In this document: positions 26,386-35,443 of the stretch, in pieces
Layout of the letters: the number at the start of each line of letters is the position of its first letter
Numbering within the stretch: the first letter of the stretch is position 1
Assembly (NCBI GenBank): GCA_947498815.1
Contig: CANMLU010000001.1
Location: 372,001 to 436,000, forward strand
Reading direction: 5' to 3'
Origin: an uncultured Aquimarina sp.
GTDB taxonomy: Bacteria; Bacteroidota; Bacteroidia; Flavobacteriales; Flavobacteriaceae
Length of the DNA stretch: 64,000 nucleotides
Position numbers and translations under genes: made by a program
The notes under the pieces: generated by a model
What the model saw: the letters and a program-made list of their open reading frames with translations, nothing else
Told to the model about the DNA's origin: nothing
The model's database searches: none

Positions 26386-29193
26386 TTATAATTTAAATGT
26401 TATCCCAAGACTAAAATTGATACCATTATCGAATTTATAGGTGGTAAATTCCTGATTTAGATCTTCTTGATCCTGGTATCTCTCAATTGATGGATTTAAT
26501 AAATTTTTTGCTTTGAAGCTTATTTCTACATGATCCCCTATTTCATCTTTAAAATTGAAGTTTAATACGCCAAATCCTCTTTCAAAGATGTCCCCAACAC
26601 CATTACCTCCTGCCGAGTATACTCGATCTCCAAAAATGTTGAAATCTACAGCCGAAGTGATTTTGTGTTTTTCGAATTCTTTGGAATAGGCTAAATCTGC
26701 ATTTATTAGGAAAGGAGAGGCACCTTGTAATTGTCTTTCTGTATTGGTTGGAGCAATATTTGACCCGTTAAACGTAGTAATTGTAGGGTCAATTTCTACT
26801 TGTGTATACATTAAAGTAGCATTCACACCAAAATTAAGATTGTTCCAAACGGTTTCTTCTAGTTTGAAAAGATTACCAAGGTTCTTTCTATATTCTAATT
26901 CGGCTCCAAAAATTATAGCATTATCAGAATTTACAAAAGTATTTACATTGGATGCCGATGCTACAAATACTTTTTCTATAGGCTTATCAATATATTTACC
27001 AAACAAAGTAGCCGCAAGTAGTTCGCCAGCTTGCTCTGGAAAATATTCCCATTTAAGATCTACGTTATAGTTGTCAGAGTTTTTAAGGATTGGATTACCC
27101 AATGTTGATTCAGTCACATCTTCATCTAGGAAAGGAGCAACCTCGGTAAACTTGGGTAATGTAACTGTTTTACTTGCTGCAAAACGAAGGTTTGATTTTG
27201 GGTTTACTACATACTTCAAACTAATACTAGGCAGAATAAATGTTTCTTTAATCTGCTGTGTTCGAAAAGGAGAAGTTTCTAAATCCTGCTGCTCTCTATA
27301 AAATACATTTTGCTCAAACAGCTCTGTGCGAATACCTCCGTTGAAGGTCAATTTATCGGATAAAGCATATTGTAAATTTGCATACCCCGCAAGGGTTAAT
27401 AAATCTGCTTCATAGATTCTGGTGGTGTTCAGGTTTTCTAAAACAACATACTCACCGCTTAGGAAATTAGCTTCATTTAATAAGGCATCTGGGTCGTTAA
27501 AATCAACATTAGTGTTTCTAAAATTGTTTAAATTATAGTTTAACTGGTTAGATTCAAAATCTCGATCTTTTGATCTAGCAGCCAAACCAACAGTAAGTTT
27601 GTTTTTGAAGATATCGTCCTCATCTTTGCCAAAATTAATATCGAAATCTAACTTTCCTGAATAATCGTTTTCATTTAACTCCTGATAGAAACGTTGGTTG
27701 TTTGCCAGATCGGGACTTGTACGGTTTCCTAAAACCAAGTTTCCGTTTTGTAATTCGGTAAATACTAATTGACGTCTATCCGGGATTAAACCTTGAGCTT
27801 TGTTGTAAGCTATTCCCCAATCAAGTTGATAAGCACCTTCTTTGAACTTATGTTCACCAATAAGTTGTTGGGTAAACAAGCTGTTTTGCTCATAAGTACC
27901 TCTTCTTAATCGAATACCCACATCAGTATCTTCACTACTTACCCCATCGGTAAATTCTCTGAGTTCATCCTGAGTGTCGTTTACAAATAATGAGGTCGCA
28001 AGGATTTTGTTCTTACTATTCCAACGATATCCTAAACTTCCTAATAAGGTAGTGTTTGTACTATATTGGTAACGATCTACTTTTTTAAAGTTTCCTAACC
28101 CCGTAATACTTTCTCCCTGTGAGTTGAAAGCGGCTTGATTACCATCTAGAGCAGTTCTGTGATTTTGGCTAAAAGATCCTGTAAACAATACATCTAGTTT
28201 TTTCTCATCGGCAATTACAAAAGTTTTTCCTCCTGTAATACTTGCACCTCCATCGGGAGCGTTAAATCTTTTTTCAGGATTAAAAGAAGTGTCAAAAGAA
28301 TAATAAGCAATATCGGTACTTACATAATTGTAATTTGGAATATCTAAGAAAATTGGAACTCTTCTTGATCCATCATCCAGTCCCCAGTCATCATATTTTC
28401 CTCCATTTAATAAAAAGAAATCATTGCCAACTGCGTTTGAGTTTACACCAGAATTAAAACCAAACTCTAGAAATCCTTTCCCTGGACGGTCTTTGGTATC
28501 AATATTTACGCTTGCTCCTGCAAAATCTCCATAAATATCTGGGGAATACGTTTTAAAAATCCCAAGATTCTCTACGATATCGGTCGGAAAAATCCCAAGA
28601 TCAATAAGCTTTAATTTAGGATTTAATGATGGTATGGGTAAGCCATTTAAATATGCATTATTATAACGATCTCCTAAACCACGAACATATAGTTTGTCGC
28701 TTTGTCTAGAAATACCAGTTGCTTTAGTAAGCCCTGTTGCAACATCACTTACTCCTTTTTTGGCAAGTTCTTGTGCACCGATCTTTTGTTGGATAGTCAC
28801 TGCATTTTTTTGTTCGAGTAAAATGGCAGCTTCAGATTCTTTTTTAGTTGTAGTTTTAATAATTACCTCGTCCAGGGCCGCTGCACTTGCTCCTATTGAA
28901 GCATTTAGCGCGACAGTTTCGCCAGCTTTAATAACTATTTCTTTGTCTAAGGTTTCATACCCGACAAAACTAAATTCGATGGTGTATGTGCCTGGTTCAA
29001 GATTATCAATGGTATATAAACCATCAAAATCAGTAGTGGTTCCTTTGGTTGTGTTTTTGATTAATACATTGGCAAAAGGAAGCGGTTGATTATTTGCCTC
29101 TTTATCTAGTAAAGTACCGGTAACCGAACCTGTTTCTTGTGCGTTTAGTATTCCAACAATAAATAACGCAACTAGTATAGCAATTTTTCTCAT
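26386..29193 (-). CDS. TonB-dependent outer-membrane receptor
   Basis: A 935-residue receptor. Signal peptide at 1-18, a carboxypeptidase-like regulatory domain at about 22-105 (SVTGTLLDKEANNQPLPFANVLI), a TonB plug at about 120-240 (VSDVATGLTKATGISRQ, VRGLGDRYNNAYLNG) and a 22-strand barrel ending in INFSLGITFKL. It imports a scarce nutrient across the outer membrane with energy from TonB-ExbBD, which is not in the window. The upstream array at 29218-29294 and the neighbours point to phosphate limitation as the signal. The beta-helix lipoprotein gene follows. Confidence 0.93.
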   Translation of the reverse strand: MRKIAILVALFIVGILNAQETGSVTGTLLDKEANNQPLPFANVLIKNTTKGTTTDFDGLYTIDNLEPGTYTIEFSFVGYETLDKEIVIKAGETVALNASIGASAAALDEVIIKTTTKKESEAAILLEQKNAVTIQQKIGAQELAKKGVSDVATGLTKATGISRQSDKLYVRGLGDRYNNAYLNGLPIPSLNPKLKLIDLGIFPTDIVENLGIFKTYSPDIYGDFAGASVNIDTKDRPGKGFLEFGFNSGVNSNAVGNDFFLLNGGKYDDWGLDDGSRRVPIFLDIPNYNYVSTDIAYYSFDTSFNPEKRFNAPDGGASITGGKTFVIADEKKLDVLFTGSFSQNHRTALDGNQAAFNSQGESITGLGNFKKVDRYQYSTNTTLLGSLGYRWNSKNKILATSLFVNDTQDELREFTDGVSSEDTDVGIRLRRGTYEQNSLFTQQLIGEHKFKEGAYQLDWGIAYNKAQGLIPDRRQLVFTELQNGNLVLGNRTSPDLANNQRFYQELNENDYSGKLDFDINFGKDEDDIFKNKLTVGLAARSKDRDFESNQLNYNLNNFRNTNVDFNDPDALLNEANFLSGEYVVLENLNTTRIYEADLLTLAGYANLQYALSDKLTFNGGIRTELFEQNVFYREQQDLETSPFRTQQIKETFILPSISLKYVVNPKSNLRFAASKTVTLPKFTEVAPFLDEDVTESTLGNPILKNSDNYNVDLKWEYFPEQAGELLAATLFGKYIDKPIEKVFVASASNVNTFVNSDNAIIFGAELEYRKNLGNLFKLEETVWNNLNFGVNATLMYTQVEIDPTITTFNGSNIAPTNTERQLQGASPFLINADLAYSKEFEKHKITSAVDFNIFGDRVYSAGGNGVGDIFERGFGVLNFNFKDEIGDHVEISFKAKNLLNPSIERYQDQEDLNQEFTTYKFDNGINFSLGITFKL

Positions 29194-29217
29194 TTAGTTT
29201 GTTCTCAAATTCCGAGG

Positions 29218-29294
29218 CAAAGAACGAAGAGAAGTGTTAAATGAGTGTTATTCAAAAATTAAGTATTGATGATTATAATGTTAGCTAAATGTTA
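29218..29294 (-). promoter_or_regulatory. Pho-box-like array and -7 element of TonB receptor operon
   Basis: On the reverse strand, half-sites TAACATT (29288-29294), TAACATT (29277-29283), TAACACT (29244-29250) and TAACACT (29233-29239) all lie on one 11-bp register, with two decayed positions between. The -7-like GTTCTTTG (29218-29225) starts 14 nt after the start of the last half-site, the same geometry as at the porin gene. The 7+4 bp layout is that of the E. coli Pho box; the binding protein is inferred to be the PhoB-like regulator at 35444. Confidence 0.7.
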
Positions 29295-29517
29295 TCCGTA
29301 TTTATCTTGTGCTATTATGATTAATGGCGCACTTTTATTTAAGGAGAAGCTTTAAAATACTGAAAATGAATAGAGATATGTTTTGTCGTGTTCATCAAAG
29401 TTGAAGAATCGAATGTTAAGAAAATGTTTCTGGAATGATTACTGTAAATAAGATATTAAGTTTTTCTGAAAATAAAAATCAAACTTTAATAAAGAAGAGT
29501 ACTTTTTATAAACAAAA
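29295..29517. other. Non-coding stretch upstream of the TonB receptor promoter
   Basis: Between the Pho-box-like array and the terminator of the MORN-like gene I see no conserved coding sequence, repeat or structured element. Confidence 0.5.
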
Positions 29518-29541
29518 AACACCTCAAAATGTTGAGGTGTT
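29518..29541 (-). terminator. Terminator of the MORN-like gene
   Basis: Stem AACACCTCAA (29518-29527) with TTGAGGTGTT (29532-29541). The A-rich stretch at 29512-29519 is a T-tract on the reverse strand. Confidence 0.8.
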
Positions 29542-29566
29542 CCCGTTTATGTGTTTTGATTATAAT

Positions 29567-29926
29567 CTAATTCTCGTAATTAACTACGACATTGTCTTTA
29601 TTAGACCATGTAGTTACATCTGCAATTTGATTATCTGAATAATTCACTTCGGATAATTTATCTGCAGCCCAAAAAAACCATTTTCCAGTTTTTACTCCAT
29701 TATCGTATCGACCCATGGCAATCTTTTTTCCTGAAGCATCATAGGATTTCCATACACCGTGAAGCTTACCTTCTTTATTATAAAAACCTTGTTGGCGAAC
29801 TTCTCCATTTTCATGAAAGAAAGTTCCTTTTATTAAGTTTCCCTGTTTTTCAAAAGTAGGTTTTACATCCTGAGCCATTAAAGTCGCCGAAAATAAAATG
29901 GCCATTGCTACTAGTATCTTTTTCAT
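29567..29926 (-). CDS. Secreted MORN/YwqK-type repeat protein
   Basis: A 119-residue exported protein with a signal peptide (MKKILVAMAILFSATLMAQ). Repeats of the G-x-F/Y-x(5)-G type follow, such as GTFFHENGEVRQQGFYNKEG, WKSYDASGKKIAMGRYDNG and TGKWFFWAADKL. These match the toxin-antitoxin YwqK/MORN repeat family, whose function in Bacteroidota is unclear. It is divergent from chrA. The Pho-box-like array between them points away from this gene. Confidence 0.82.
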   Translation of the reverse strand: MKKILVAMAILFSATLMAQDVKPTFEKQGNLIKGTFFHENGEVRQQGFYNKEGKLHGVWKSYDASGKKIAMGRYDNGVKTGKWFFWAADKLSEVNYSDNQIADVTTWSNKDNVVVNYEN

Positions 29927-29988
29927 GTTTTTCTAATGTTTAATGTTATTTGAGGATGTCGACTTATAGTATAAAAGTACTATTTATT

Positions 29989-30043
29989 TTACATTTAAAC
30001 AACACTTGCATAACATTAAGTTAACATTAAGAATATATAATAC
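29989..30043 (+). promoter_or_regulatory. Pho-box-like array upstream of chrA
   Basis: Four half-sites every 11 bp: TTACATT (29989), CAACACT (30000), TAACATT (30011) and TAACATT (30022), oriented toward chrA. At the position expected for the -7 element (30036-30043) the sequence is TATAATAC, which does not fit TAnnTTTG, so the exact promoter is uncertain. It ends 121 bp before the chrA ATG. Confidence 0.6.
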
Positions 30044-30164
30044 TGATTTACAGCATTTTAAATAGCCATTGGTTTGCTTGTTTGTTTACGCTTTCGAGAT
30101 GTGTGTGTTCCTATTATATTTATATTTTTGATCAGCTTAATTCTAATAAAATGGTGATACTTGA

Positions 30165-31295
30165 ATGAACAAGAATAATAAACTAATAGAGGTTGCAACT
30201 GTTTTCTTTAGACTAGGTTGTATTGCTTTTGGCGGACCTGCTGCACATATTGCTATGATGGAAGATGAAGTAGTTCAAAAAAGAAAATGGATGGATAGAC
30301 AACATTTTTTGGACCTTATTGGGGCTACAAACTTGATTCCTGGGCCTAATTCTACCGAAATGGTTATGCATTGTGGTCATGAGCGCGCCGGGATTGCCGG
30401 TTTATTTGTTGCAGGTGTATGTTTTGTTTTTCCTGCAGTAGTTATTACGGGAGTATTGGCATGGTTTTATACCTCGTATGGGCAATTACCAGAGGTAACT
30501 CCCTTTATTTTTGGCATTAAACCAGCTGTATTAGCAATCATCGCATCGGCAATTCTGAAACTGGGAAAGAAAGCTTTAAAAAATTGGGAAATTGGTGCTA
30601 TTGGTATGCTAGTTTTGATTGTGAGTCTTTTAGGCATAAACGAGATTACCGCATTATTAAGTGGTGGTATTTTGGGGGCATTATATTTCTACTCAAAATC
30701 TAGATTGGTTACTACTGCCAAATCTATTGCGCCTTTTTTTCTATTCAAAATTTCGACAACCGCTCTTATTAAACTTTCAACGCTAAAAGTTTTTTGGACG
30801 TTTCTGAAAGTAGGTGCCATATTGTATGGAAGCGGGTACGTGCTGTTTGCTTATCTGGATGCAGAATTGGTGACCAAAGGGTGGTTAACACGTCTGGAAT
30901 TGATTGACGCAATTGCAGTGGGCCAATTCACACCAGGGCCTGTTTTGTCTACCGCAACTTTCATTGGTTATCAATTAGCAGGATTTTGGGGCGCGGTAGC
31001 TGCCACCATAGGAATTTTTCTGCCTTCTTTTCTTTTTGTCTTACTTCTTAATCCTTTGGTGCCTAAAATGAGAAAATCAAAAATACTAAGCTACTTTTTG
31101 GATTCGGTTAATATTGCGGCTGTAGCTATAATGTTATCAGTATTATATGTGATGTCTTTGGATACACTAATAGATTGGAAATCTATAACGATTACCTTGT
31201 TAAGCGTGTTCATGATATTTGGCTTAAAAAAGGTAAATCCTATGTGGATTGTACTGGGTGGTTCAATTCTGGGGTATTTATTATCTTTTATATAG
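30165..31295 (+). CDS. chrA: Chromate transporter ChrA family, two-domain form
   Basis: A 376-residue inner-membrane protein made of two homologous CHR domains: first half with RLGCIAFGGPAAHIAMMEDEV and LIPGPNSTEMVMHCGHERAG, second half with GSGYVLFAYLDAEL and AVGQFTPGPVLSTATFIGYQ. Characterised members export chromate and are linked to sulfate-like oxyanion transport. Its place inside a phosphate-responsive cluster, behind a four-unit Pho-box-like array, suggests another oxyanion or expression under phosphate limitation. A strong terminator follows at 31432. Confidence 0.9.
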   Translation: MNKNNKLIEVATVFFRLGCIAFGGPAAHIAMMEDEVVQKRKWMDRQHFLDLIGATNLIPGPNSTEMVMHCGHERAGIAGLFVAGVCFVFPAVVITGVLAWFYTSYGQLPEVTPFIFGIKPAVLAIIASAILKLGKKALKNWEIGAIGMLVLIVSLLGINEITALLSGGILGALYFYSKSRLVTTAKSIAPFFLFKISTTALIKLSTLKVFWTFLKVGAILYGSGYVLFAYLDAELVTKGWLTRLELIDAIAVGQFTPGPVLSTATFIGYQLAGFWGAVAATIGIFLPSFLFVLLLNPLVPKMRKSKILSYFLDSVNIAAVAIMLSVLYVMSLDTLIDWKSITITLLSVFMIFGLKKVNPMWIVLGGSILGYLLSFI

Positions 31296-31431
31296 AATAA
31301 TTTTTAACGATTGCTTAAAGTTCTCATAACATAAAAACTCGCCAAATAAAATAATTTTGACGAGTCATATGACAAATAGTAATTTCAAAAAATCGTATTA
31401 GTTTTTGTCGACTTAGATTTTTGAAATACTG

Positions 31432-31459
31432 GGCTGACCATAATTGGTCAGCCTTTTTT
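31432..31459 (+). terminator. chrA terminator
   Basis: Stem GGCTGACCA (31432-31440) with TGGTCAGCC (31445-31453), then six T residues. Confidence 0.88.
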
Positions 31460-31509
31460 GCTTGTACATAAATACTTAAAAAAAGCGTTGTTTTAAAATA
31501 ATTATTAAA

Positions 31510-31553
31510 AAACATTAAGATAACATTAACTTAACATTGGTATTGGTTCTTTG
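31510..31553 (+). promoter_or_regulatory. Pho-box-like array and -7 element of the porin gene
   Basis: Three half-sites, AAACATT (31510), TAACATT (31521) and TAACATT (31532), on an 11-bp register. GTTCTTTG at 31546-31553 starts 14 nt after the start of the last half-site. Spacing and the GTTCTTTGC string are shared with the TonB receptor promoter. The porin ATG is 24 bp further on. Confidence 0.72.
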
Positions 31554-31577
31554 CAGCGACAAAAACTAGTATCGGTT

Positions 31578-32777
31578 ATGAAATTAAAGATTACACTTAC
31601 GGCGTTATTCTTATTTACGCTTTGCTTTGTAAATGCTCAGGAAACTACTGAGACCAAATTTGGAAAAGGAATACTTAATGTGGTGGCAAAGGACAGCTCA
31701 TGGAGCATGAAATTTGCAACAAGATTCCAATTACTTGGGACAGCAGGATGGGATATCAATAATGGAGACTATAGTAAATCCGAGACTTCATTTTTAGTAA
31801 GAAGAGCACGTTTAAAGTTTGATGGTTTTGCATATAGCCCAAAACTTAAATATAAAATCGAACTTGGATTATCTAATAGAGATATTTCCGGTGCTTCGGA
31901 ATTTACAAACAACGCACCGCGTTATATTCTTGACGCAGTTATCAAATGGAATTTTTATAAGAACTTTACGCTTTGGGCAGGACAAACAAAACTACCTGGT
32001 AACGTAGAGCGTGTTATTTCATCTGCGAACTTACAATTAGTGGATCGTTCAAGATTGAATAGTAGATTTAATATTGATCGTGATCTTGGAGTACAGCTAA
32101 GACATCATTTTAAATTATCCGATAAATTTTTGGTAAGAGAAGTACTTGCAATCTCACAAGGAGAAGGTCGAAATATTACAACAGGAAATTTAGGAGGACA
32201 CCAGTATACAGGTAGAGTAGAATTACTACCTTTTGGCAAATTTGCAAGTAAAGGAGATTATAAAGGAGGAGATCTCAAAAGAGAGCAAAGCCCTAAATTA
32301 ATGCTTGCTGCCACCTATGATTTTAATGCTGATGCTGTAAAAGACAGAAGTAATCAAGGATCGTATATGGAAACCAGTACTGGTTTTTATGAAACTAATA
32401 TTTCTACCATATTTGTTGATGCTGTGTTTAAATACAATGGTTTTTCTTTCATGGGAGAATTTGCAGATAGAGATGCAGATGAAGCTATCGCAGTAGAAGA
32501 AGATGGTACACCAACTGGAGACATTGTTCAGGTTGGTAATGCAATAAACCTTCAGGCCGGATATTTATTCAAAAGTAACTGGGAAGTAGCTGGGCGTTAT
32601 ACCAATCTTAATTTTGATGCTGTTGTGGGTAGAGCTCTTGAAGAGCAATATACTCTTGGAGTCTCAAAATATGTTGCAGGACATAATTTAAAAGTTCAGT
32701 CAGATATAAGCTATACTACTCAAGATGGTGATGCTAGTGGATTAGCATATAGATTACAATTTGATATACATTTCTAA
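31578..32777 (+). CDS. OprO/OprP-like porin
   Basis: A 399-residue outer-membrane barrel protein. Signal peptide at about 1-20 (LKITLTALFLFTLCFVNAQ), then barrel strands such as FLVRRARLKFDGFAY, FTLWAGQTKLPGNVERVISS and FNIDRDLGVQLRHHF, which mark the phosphate-selective porin O/P family. It ends in the strand YRLQFDIHF with a terminal aromatic residue. The ATG at 31578 is used because it opens the signal peptide. A Pho-box-like array lies 40 bp upstream and the PiT transporter directly downstream, so phosphate or polyphosphate entry across the outer membrane is the likely role. Confidence 0.85.
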   Translation: MKLKITLTALFLFTLCFVNAQETTETKFGKGILNVVAKDSSWSMKFATRFQLLGTAGWDINNGDYSKSETSFLVRRARLKFDGFAYSPKLKYKIELGLSNRDISGASEFTNNAPRYILDAVIKWNFYKNFTLWAGQTKLPGNVERVISSANLQLVDRSRLNSRFNIDRDLGVQLRHHFKLSDKFLVREVLAISQGEGRNITTGNLGGHQYTGRVELLPFGKFASKGDYKGGDLKREQSPKLMLAATYDFNADAVKDRSNQGSYMETSTGFYETNISTIFVDAVFKYNGFSFMGEFADRDADEAIAVEEDGTPTGDIVQVGNAINLQAGYLFKSNWEVAGRYTNLNFDAVVGRALEEQYTLGVSKYVAGHNLKVQSDISYTTQDGDASGLAYRLQFDIHF

Positions 32778-32793
32778 ACATTGGATGAATACA

Positions 32794-32837
32794 TAACAGT
32801 TTGATAACATTAAGCTGGGAATTGATTATAATATTTG
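32794..32837 (+). promoter_or_regulatory. Pho-box-like array and -7 element of pit
   Basis: Half-sites TAACAGT (32794) and TAACATT (32805) are 11 bp apart, with a decayed third position at 32816. The -7-like AATATTTG (32830-32837) starts 14 nt after the start of that third position, matching the geometry of the porin and TonB promoters. The ATG is 20 bp downstream. Confidence 0.68.
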
Positions 32838-32857
32838 CACTTTAAACAAAAAATGTA

Positions 32858-35245
32858 ATGGATAATATTTACTTATTAATGGTTGTAGCTCTTGCTGTAT
32901 TAGCAATTGCCGACCTTATTGTTGGAGTTAGTAATGATGCAGTTAATTTCTTGAACTCTGCTATCGGTTCAAAAGCAGTGTCTTTTAGAACCATTATGAT
33001 TGTTGCCAGTATCGGTATTGCGGCTGGTGCCATTTTTTCTAGTGGATTAATGGAAGTAGCCCGAAAAGGAATATTTAACCCTGGCGAGTTTTATTTTGAT
33101 GAGATCATGATCATTTTTATGGCGGTTATGATTACAGATATACTCCTACTCGACTTTTTTAATACGCTTGGGATGCCAACTTCAACAACGGTATCCATTG
33201 TATTTAACCTTTTGGGAGCTGCAGTATGTATGGCTTTGATCAAAATAGGAGCAGATCAAGGTTTGTCTTTTTCTGACTTAGGGAATTATATAAATACTAA
33301 AAAAGCCGGAGAAATTATCAGTGGTATATTGCTCTCGGTGGTCATTGCTTTTTCAGTAGGAGCCATTGTACAGTTTATTACTCGTTTGTTATTGTCCTAT
33401 AATTTTGAACAGAAGGCCAAGTGGGTAGGGGCTTTGTTTGGAGGAATAGCATTAACGGCATTGTTATATTTTATTTTCATGAAGGGAATAAAAGGAACCA
33501 ATTATGCAAAAGCTATAGTCGATGTGGTTTATAATGGTGGTGCAGAAGGACTTTTGAGTTGGGCAAATGAATATTTGGGGACTGCTTATGAAAGTGTTAA
33601 AGAATTAGCCAAGGCACAAAAAGATTTTTATAAAATAGATGCTGATGCCGGTACAATGAAATTGACATTACGAGGATTTCTTGAAACAAATGTGTTGCAG
33701 ATTGTGGCTGTAGGTTTCGTTGTTTGGTCAGCATTATCATATATATTAGTGAACTTCTTTAAGGTTAACATATACAAACTAATCATTATTGTAGGTACTT
33801 TTGGATTGGCATTGGCCTTTTCGGGGAATGACTTGGTAAACTTTATTGGAGTGCCAATCGCTGGATGGCAATCTTATGAAGCTTGGGTAGCTTCAGGTGT
33901 TCCTGCAGCAGAATTTTCTATGAGTGTCCTAGCCAAAAAGAGCGAAACGCCGGTAGTATTTCTATTTCTTGCTGGTGGTATTATGGTACTTACACTATGG
34001 CTTTCCAAAAAAGCTCGATATGTTGCTGATACCGAAATTAACTTATCCAGAGAAGGAGAAGCCAAAGAACGTTTTAAACCTAATTTCTTATCCAGAGGAG
34101 TTGTGAGAGGTACTGTATTGATATCTCAGGGACTTGCTACGATTACTCCAAAACCTGTAATGGAACTTATCAATAAGCAATTTACAAAACCGGTTATAGA
34201 TTTGCCAAAAGATAAGACGTACCAGATGCCAGCTTTTGATATGGTAAGAGCGGCAGTAAATCTTGTGGTAGCCGGAATTCTTATTTCTATTGCTACTTCA
34301 ATGAAATTACCACTTTCTACAACCTATGTGACCTTTATGGTAGCTATGGGTACCTCATTGGCAGATAGAGCTTGGGGGACAGAGAGTGCAGTATATCGTG
34401 TAGCAGGAGTACTGAATGTGATTGGTGGATGGTTTATGACTGCCATAAGTGCATTTATTGCAGCAGCAGCTGTCGCATTTTTGATTAATCTTGGTGGTCC
34501 GGTAATGATAGCGGTATTATTGCTTGTAGCGATATTACTTTTGGCAAGAAATACTATTAGTTATAGAAAAAGAGTAAAGGCAGAAAAAGCTGAGGATAGC
34601 CTTAAAAGTTCAGAGAGTAGCTCTATTCAAGGGGTTATCGAAGAGAGTGCAGATAATATTAAGTCTTTCGTAAATAGAGGGAATAAAATATATGCAAACG
34701 CTGTCGATAGTTTGGTAAAGTATGATTTACCAGCGCTAAAGAAAGGTAAAAAAGGAATTGCGAAACTAGATGCTGAAGTTGAAGATCTTCGAGATAATAT
34801 TTTTTACTTTATTAAAAACCTGGATGAATCTAGTGTAGGTGCAAGTAATTTTTATATCAATATTTTGGGATACCTACAGGACATGTCACAATCACTTGAA
34901 TATATTACAAAGGCAAGTCATAAGCATGTAAATAATAATCATAAAAAACTTCGATTTAACCAAATCAAAGATCTAAAAGAAATTGAAGAGCAATTGAATG
35001 AGTTGTTTGGAAAAATTAAGAAAGCTTTTAGTGATAGAGAATTTGACCGCATTGATGCAATTATCGATGAAAAACAAGAATTATTCAATAAAGTAAATCA
35101 GAAAATTGACAAACAAGTTGCCCGAACCAGAACAGAAGAAAGTAGCCCTAAAAATACTACCTTATATTTTGGTTTGCTGTTAGAGACCAAGGATCTTATT
35201 ACGGCAACAATGAATTTATTGACAACATATAAAGATCATCAATAA
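32858..35245 (+). CDS. pit: PiT family phosphate transporter fused to PhoU-like domain
   Basis: A 795-residue protein. Residues 1-560 form the PiT permease with the paired signatures GVSNDAVNFLNSAIGSKA (N-terminal) and FSGNDLVNFIGVPIAGWQ (middle), both of the GxNDxxN type. Residues about 595-795 form a helical PhoU/DUF47 domain (IYANAVDSLVKYDLPALKKG). It imports inorganic phosphate across the inner membrane by H+ or Na+ symport, and the fused domain probably tunes uptake. It lies between the porin and the phoB-like gene, behind a Pho-box-like array. Confidence 0.93.
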   Translation: MDNIYLLMVVALAVLAIADLIVGVSNDAVNFLNSAIGSKAVSFRTIMIVASIGIAAGAIFSSGLMEVARKGIFNPGEFYFDEIMIIFMAVMITDILLLDFFNTLGMPTSTTVSIVFNLLGAAVCMALIKIGADQGLSFSDLGNYINTKKAGEIISGILLSVVIAFSVGAIVQFITRLLLSYNFEQKAKWVGALFGGIALTALLYFIFMKGIKGTNYAKAIVDVVYNGGAEGLLSWANEYLGTAYESVKELAKAQKDFYKIDADAGTMKLTLRGFLETNVLQIVAVGFVVWSALSYILVNFFKVNIYKLIIIVGTFGLALAFSGNDLVNFIGVPIAGWQSYEAWVASGVPAAEFSMSVLAKKSETPVVFLFLAGGIMVLTLWLSKKARYVADTEINLSREGEAKERFKPNFLSRGVVRGTVLISQGLATITPKPVMELINKQFTKPVIDLPKDKTYQMPAFDMVRAAVNLVVAGILISIATSMKLPLSTTYVTFMVAMGTSLADRAWGTESAVYRVAGVLNVIGGWFMTAISAFIAAAAVAFLINLGGPVMIAVLLLVAILLLARNTISYRKRVKAEKAEDSLKSSESSSIQGVIEESADNIKSFVNRGNKIYANAVDSLVKYDLPALKKGKKGIAKLDAEVEDLRDNIFYFIKNLDESSVGASNFYINILGYLQDMSQSLEYITKASHKHVNNNHKKLRFNQIKDLKEIEEQLNELFGKIKKAFSDREFDRIDAIIDEKQELFNKVNQKIDKQVARTRTEESSPKNTTLYFGLLLETKDLITATMNLLTTYKDHQ

Positions 35246-35268
35246 AAGATCTTAATACATAATTATTT

Positions 35269-35303
35269 AAAGGCCGGATAGGATACTATTCGGCCTTTTT
35301 TTA
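35269..35303 (+). terminator. pit terminator
   Basis: Stem AAAGGCCG (35269-35276) with CGGCCTTT (35291-35298), followed by a T-run. Confidence 0.82.
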
Positions 35304-35319
35304 ATTTTAGATCATAGAC

Positions 35320-35359
35320 TAAGTTAAGTAAATGTTATCCTTATGAGATTTTTATGTTA
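35320..35359 (-). promoter_or_regulatory. Reverse-oriented Pho-box-like half-sites before phoB
   Basis: TAAGTTA (35320), AATGTTA (35331) and TATGTTA (35353) lie on an 11-bp register, with one decayed position at 35342. They read as TAACATT-type half-sites on the strand opposite to phoB. The array could serve autoregulation of phoB in inverted orientation. A candidate phoB -7 element, TATATTTA, lies at 35410-35417. Confidence 0.4.
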
Positions 35360-35443
35360 GTTTATTGTTTCCTAGCTTTATAGTTATGAAAACTTTCATT
35401 GTAACATAGTATATTTACCTGAGTGATATAATTCAAAAAGAAA

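Noticed and set aside
29218-29294. Regularly spaced short repeats as a CRISPR or simple tandem repeat.
   Set aside because: The repeated unit is only 7 bp on an 11-bp register directly before a promoter, which fits an operator and not a CRISPR array.
35402-35408. TAACATA just before phoB as a Pho half-site.
   Set aside because: It is alone, not on the register of the other half-sites, and overlaps the space needed for the candidate -7 element.
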